Positions 62,491 to 64,000 of a DNA stretch of 64,000 bases are shown here, one piece after another (within the stretch, counting starts at the first letter, position 1; every line of letters begins with the position of its first letter). The translations under genes were made by a program, and so were the position numbers. The stretch spans positions 1,612,001-1,676,000 of the forward strand of contig VNWV01000004.1 in assembly GCA_009801085.1 (NCBI GenBank), given 5' to 3'. Source of the stretch: Lasiodiplodia sp. COLG20 (taxonomy: Eukaryota; Ascomycota; Dothideomycetes; Botryosphaeriales; Botryosphaeriaceae). The notes under the pieces are model-generated. The model worked only from the letters and a program-made list of their open reading frames with translations, had not been told where the DNA came from and ran no database searches.

Positions 62491-64000
62491 GCTTGTAGGG
62501 CGAGCTGAGCTTGCGGAATGTGTGTTGGATGGTTGAAACCCGCTGATGTCGTCGGATAAAGTGTGCGACAGAACGTCGTGGAGGATGACGCAGTGACGAG
62601 AGCTTGACGCGCCAACGCGCGCTCACGTGGGGCTTGCCTTACTTGTGCAGCGGTGTCCGCGGCTTCCACATTTTGTGCAGACGCACATTCTCCGCTCCGT
62701 GTCGCAAGTACTTCCATTTTAAGTTTTAAAAGCGCGTCATGAGCTGAATGTTTCATAGCCAATGATCAGCCTTTGCGCAACCTGCTTGGCTTTTGTCTCG
62801 CTAAGACTTGCCTAAGGGAAATGGACCCTGAACACCGCACCCCTGTGAGAATTTGTTCAGCACATTGCTCATTATGATGAGAGGCCGTATCATCATTGCT
62901 CAGATGCATGTATGCAATACACTTGGAAAGCAAAAATTTCTCTTCCGCCCAATCTACCAAAGGTAAACAGTATGCCGACGAATCGGACGAAAAACGACGG
63001 ATAAGTGTAGACTACGAAAGCACACGTGGCACTGGGCCAAAATATGGAAATCAATGGAAATAAAGTCAAAATATTCCGCACTTTGATTACAGAGCATTTG
63101 ACGGCTTCGGCTCAATGCGTCGCTCCCCTCTTGAATTGATCGTGCTCACGTAGAAAATGGTAGCATGTCGCATGGGACACGGAGGGAAGCCTTTCCATCA
63201 ACTGCCGTAATATTCCTCTGGAAACAATAGCTTGATGCCATGATACTTTGGAGATAGCCGTTATACCTCTGCATACCCCACAACCCTATCTGCTGTCAGG
63301 CAGGCAATCCGAAACAGCTCGTAGTTTTGAGTCTTTCAGATCCTACGATAGTGTCCTAGCAGTCAATAGATGATACCTTCATTCTGCGAATCATTTTCAT
63401 ATGTGGAAGCTAAGTACTGGCCGAGCCGATTCCTTCGCGACAGCCGATCTCCCTCGATATTTGTTTTTTTTTTTTCAACAGCTTTTTATGTGGTCGCATG
63501 CTCAACAAGCTTGAGAAACAATAGCTATAGAGCAGATCCAGTTTCACAGTGGTGAGAGTAGTCGGGCGGGCATACTGTGCTGCCTGGGGCCCACATTCCA
63601 GATTAGGTTTAGCTCAGTGCGATGGATATCACCACTGCTCTCACCCCGCCGCATTCACTAATTGAGCATTCATTCGCAGATTTGCATGACATTAAGGCAT
63701 TATACCCAATGGAAAATCAAGTCAGGCACAAGCAAACTTCTAGTAGATTCCTGGCAAACATGCCAGCAATCAGTCACCAGGTCTATTAAAGACCGGTAGA
63801 TAGTTTGATACAATCACCATGCGTTATTTAAATTATGATTCGGCATCTACGCAGATCGTGCGAAAAGCCGCGGCCGATCCACCGAGGCATTGTATACACT
63901 CACCAATCAGCGAAACAGCGAACATGAGTGGACTATTGTTTTCGAAGCGGACGTGAACACCAAAGACAGATAGAATAGCCTCTATTCTCTGGTTTTGCTC
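62491..64000. other. Terminal 1.5 kb without a supported gene
   Basis: Starts with the TDP1 promoter (62491 onward). Beyond that only short frames without domains are visible on either strand. A run of about 13 T lies at 63465-63477. A gene beginning past the window edge cannot be excluded. Confidence 0.5.

Noticed and set aside
1..64000. CRISPR arrays, bacterial operons, prophage or organellar segments
   Set aside because: No spaced direct-repeat arrays, Shine-Dalgarno patterns or phage genes; introns and gene families are those of a fungal nuclear genome throughout.

Overview
This is a gene-dense stretch of nuclear DNA from a filamentous ascomycete (Pezizomycotina). The evidence is the gene content (HET-domain proteins, a NACHT protein, Zn2Cys6 regulators, an SDR, a GPI-anchored Ser/Thr-rich wall protein) and the splicing pattern: introns mostly 44-60 nt with GTRNGT-like donors and CTRAC-like branch sites. 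The class cannot be fixed by eye; Dothideomycetes is a guess. There are no prokaryotic, organellar or viral features. Gene models were built by joining exons through splice sites. Every multi-exon model given with coordinates sums to a whole number of codons.

Layout. 0-12 kb is an accessory region: a Zn2Cys6 regulator (645-3108), a 458-bp hAT-type MITE (3984-4441), a HET-domain pseudogene whose 3' end runs into that MITE (4313-6622), and a large NACHT protein (7764-11967). 13-26 kb is a housekeeping block: a PQ-loop membrane protein, the rRNA methyltransferase SPB1, a YML020W-like hydrolase, the replication protein RFA3, a GTPBP1-like GTPase, and a coiled-coil protein ending in two zinc motifs. 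SPB1/hydrolase and RFA3/GTPase are head-to-head pairs with short shared promoters. 27-40 kb holds an SDR, a small membrane protein, and a run of four fungal-specific genes: a GHSAG hydrolase, a large Cys-pair protein, a VIT-VWA protein and a protein resembling the N-terminal domains of fungal NLRs. 41-50 kb is surface and nutrition: a repeat-bearing GPI protein, an MFS sugar transporter behind a cluster of CreA-like sites, and a ten-exon Zn2Cys6 regulator. 50-57 kb is again accessory: a small orphan gene, a membrane-protein gene broken by one in-frame stop, and an intact HET gene. 57-62.5 kb holds an F-box/LRR protein and tyrosyl-DNA phosphodiesterase TDP1. The last 1.5 kb has no supported gene.

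Overall picture. Conserved information-processing genes (SPB1, RFA3, TDP1, GTPBP1-like) are interleaved with fast-evolving families linked to non-self recognition (two HET genes, one NACHT gene, one NLR-N-terminus-like protein). Two accessory genes are visibly decaying and one carries a transposon at its end. The best candidates for undescribed biology are the 29.5-39.6 kb run of fungal-specific proteins and the coiled-coil protein with adjacent C6 and CCCH motifs at its C-terminus.
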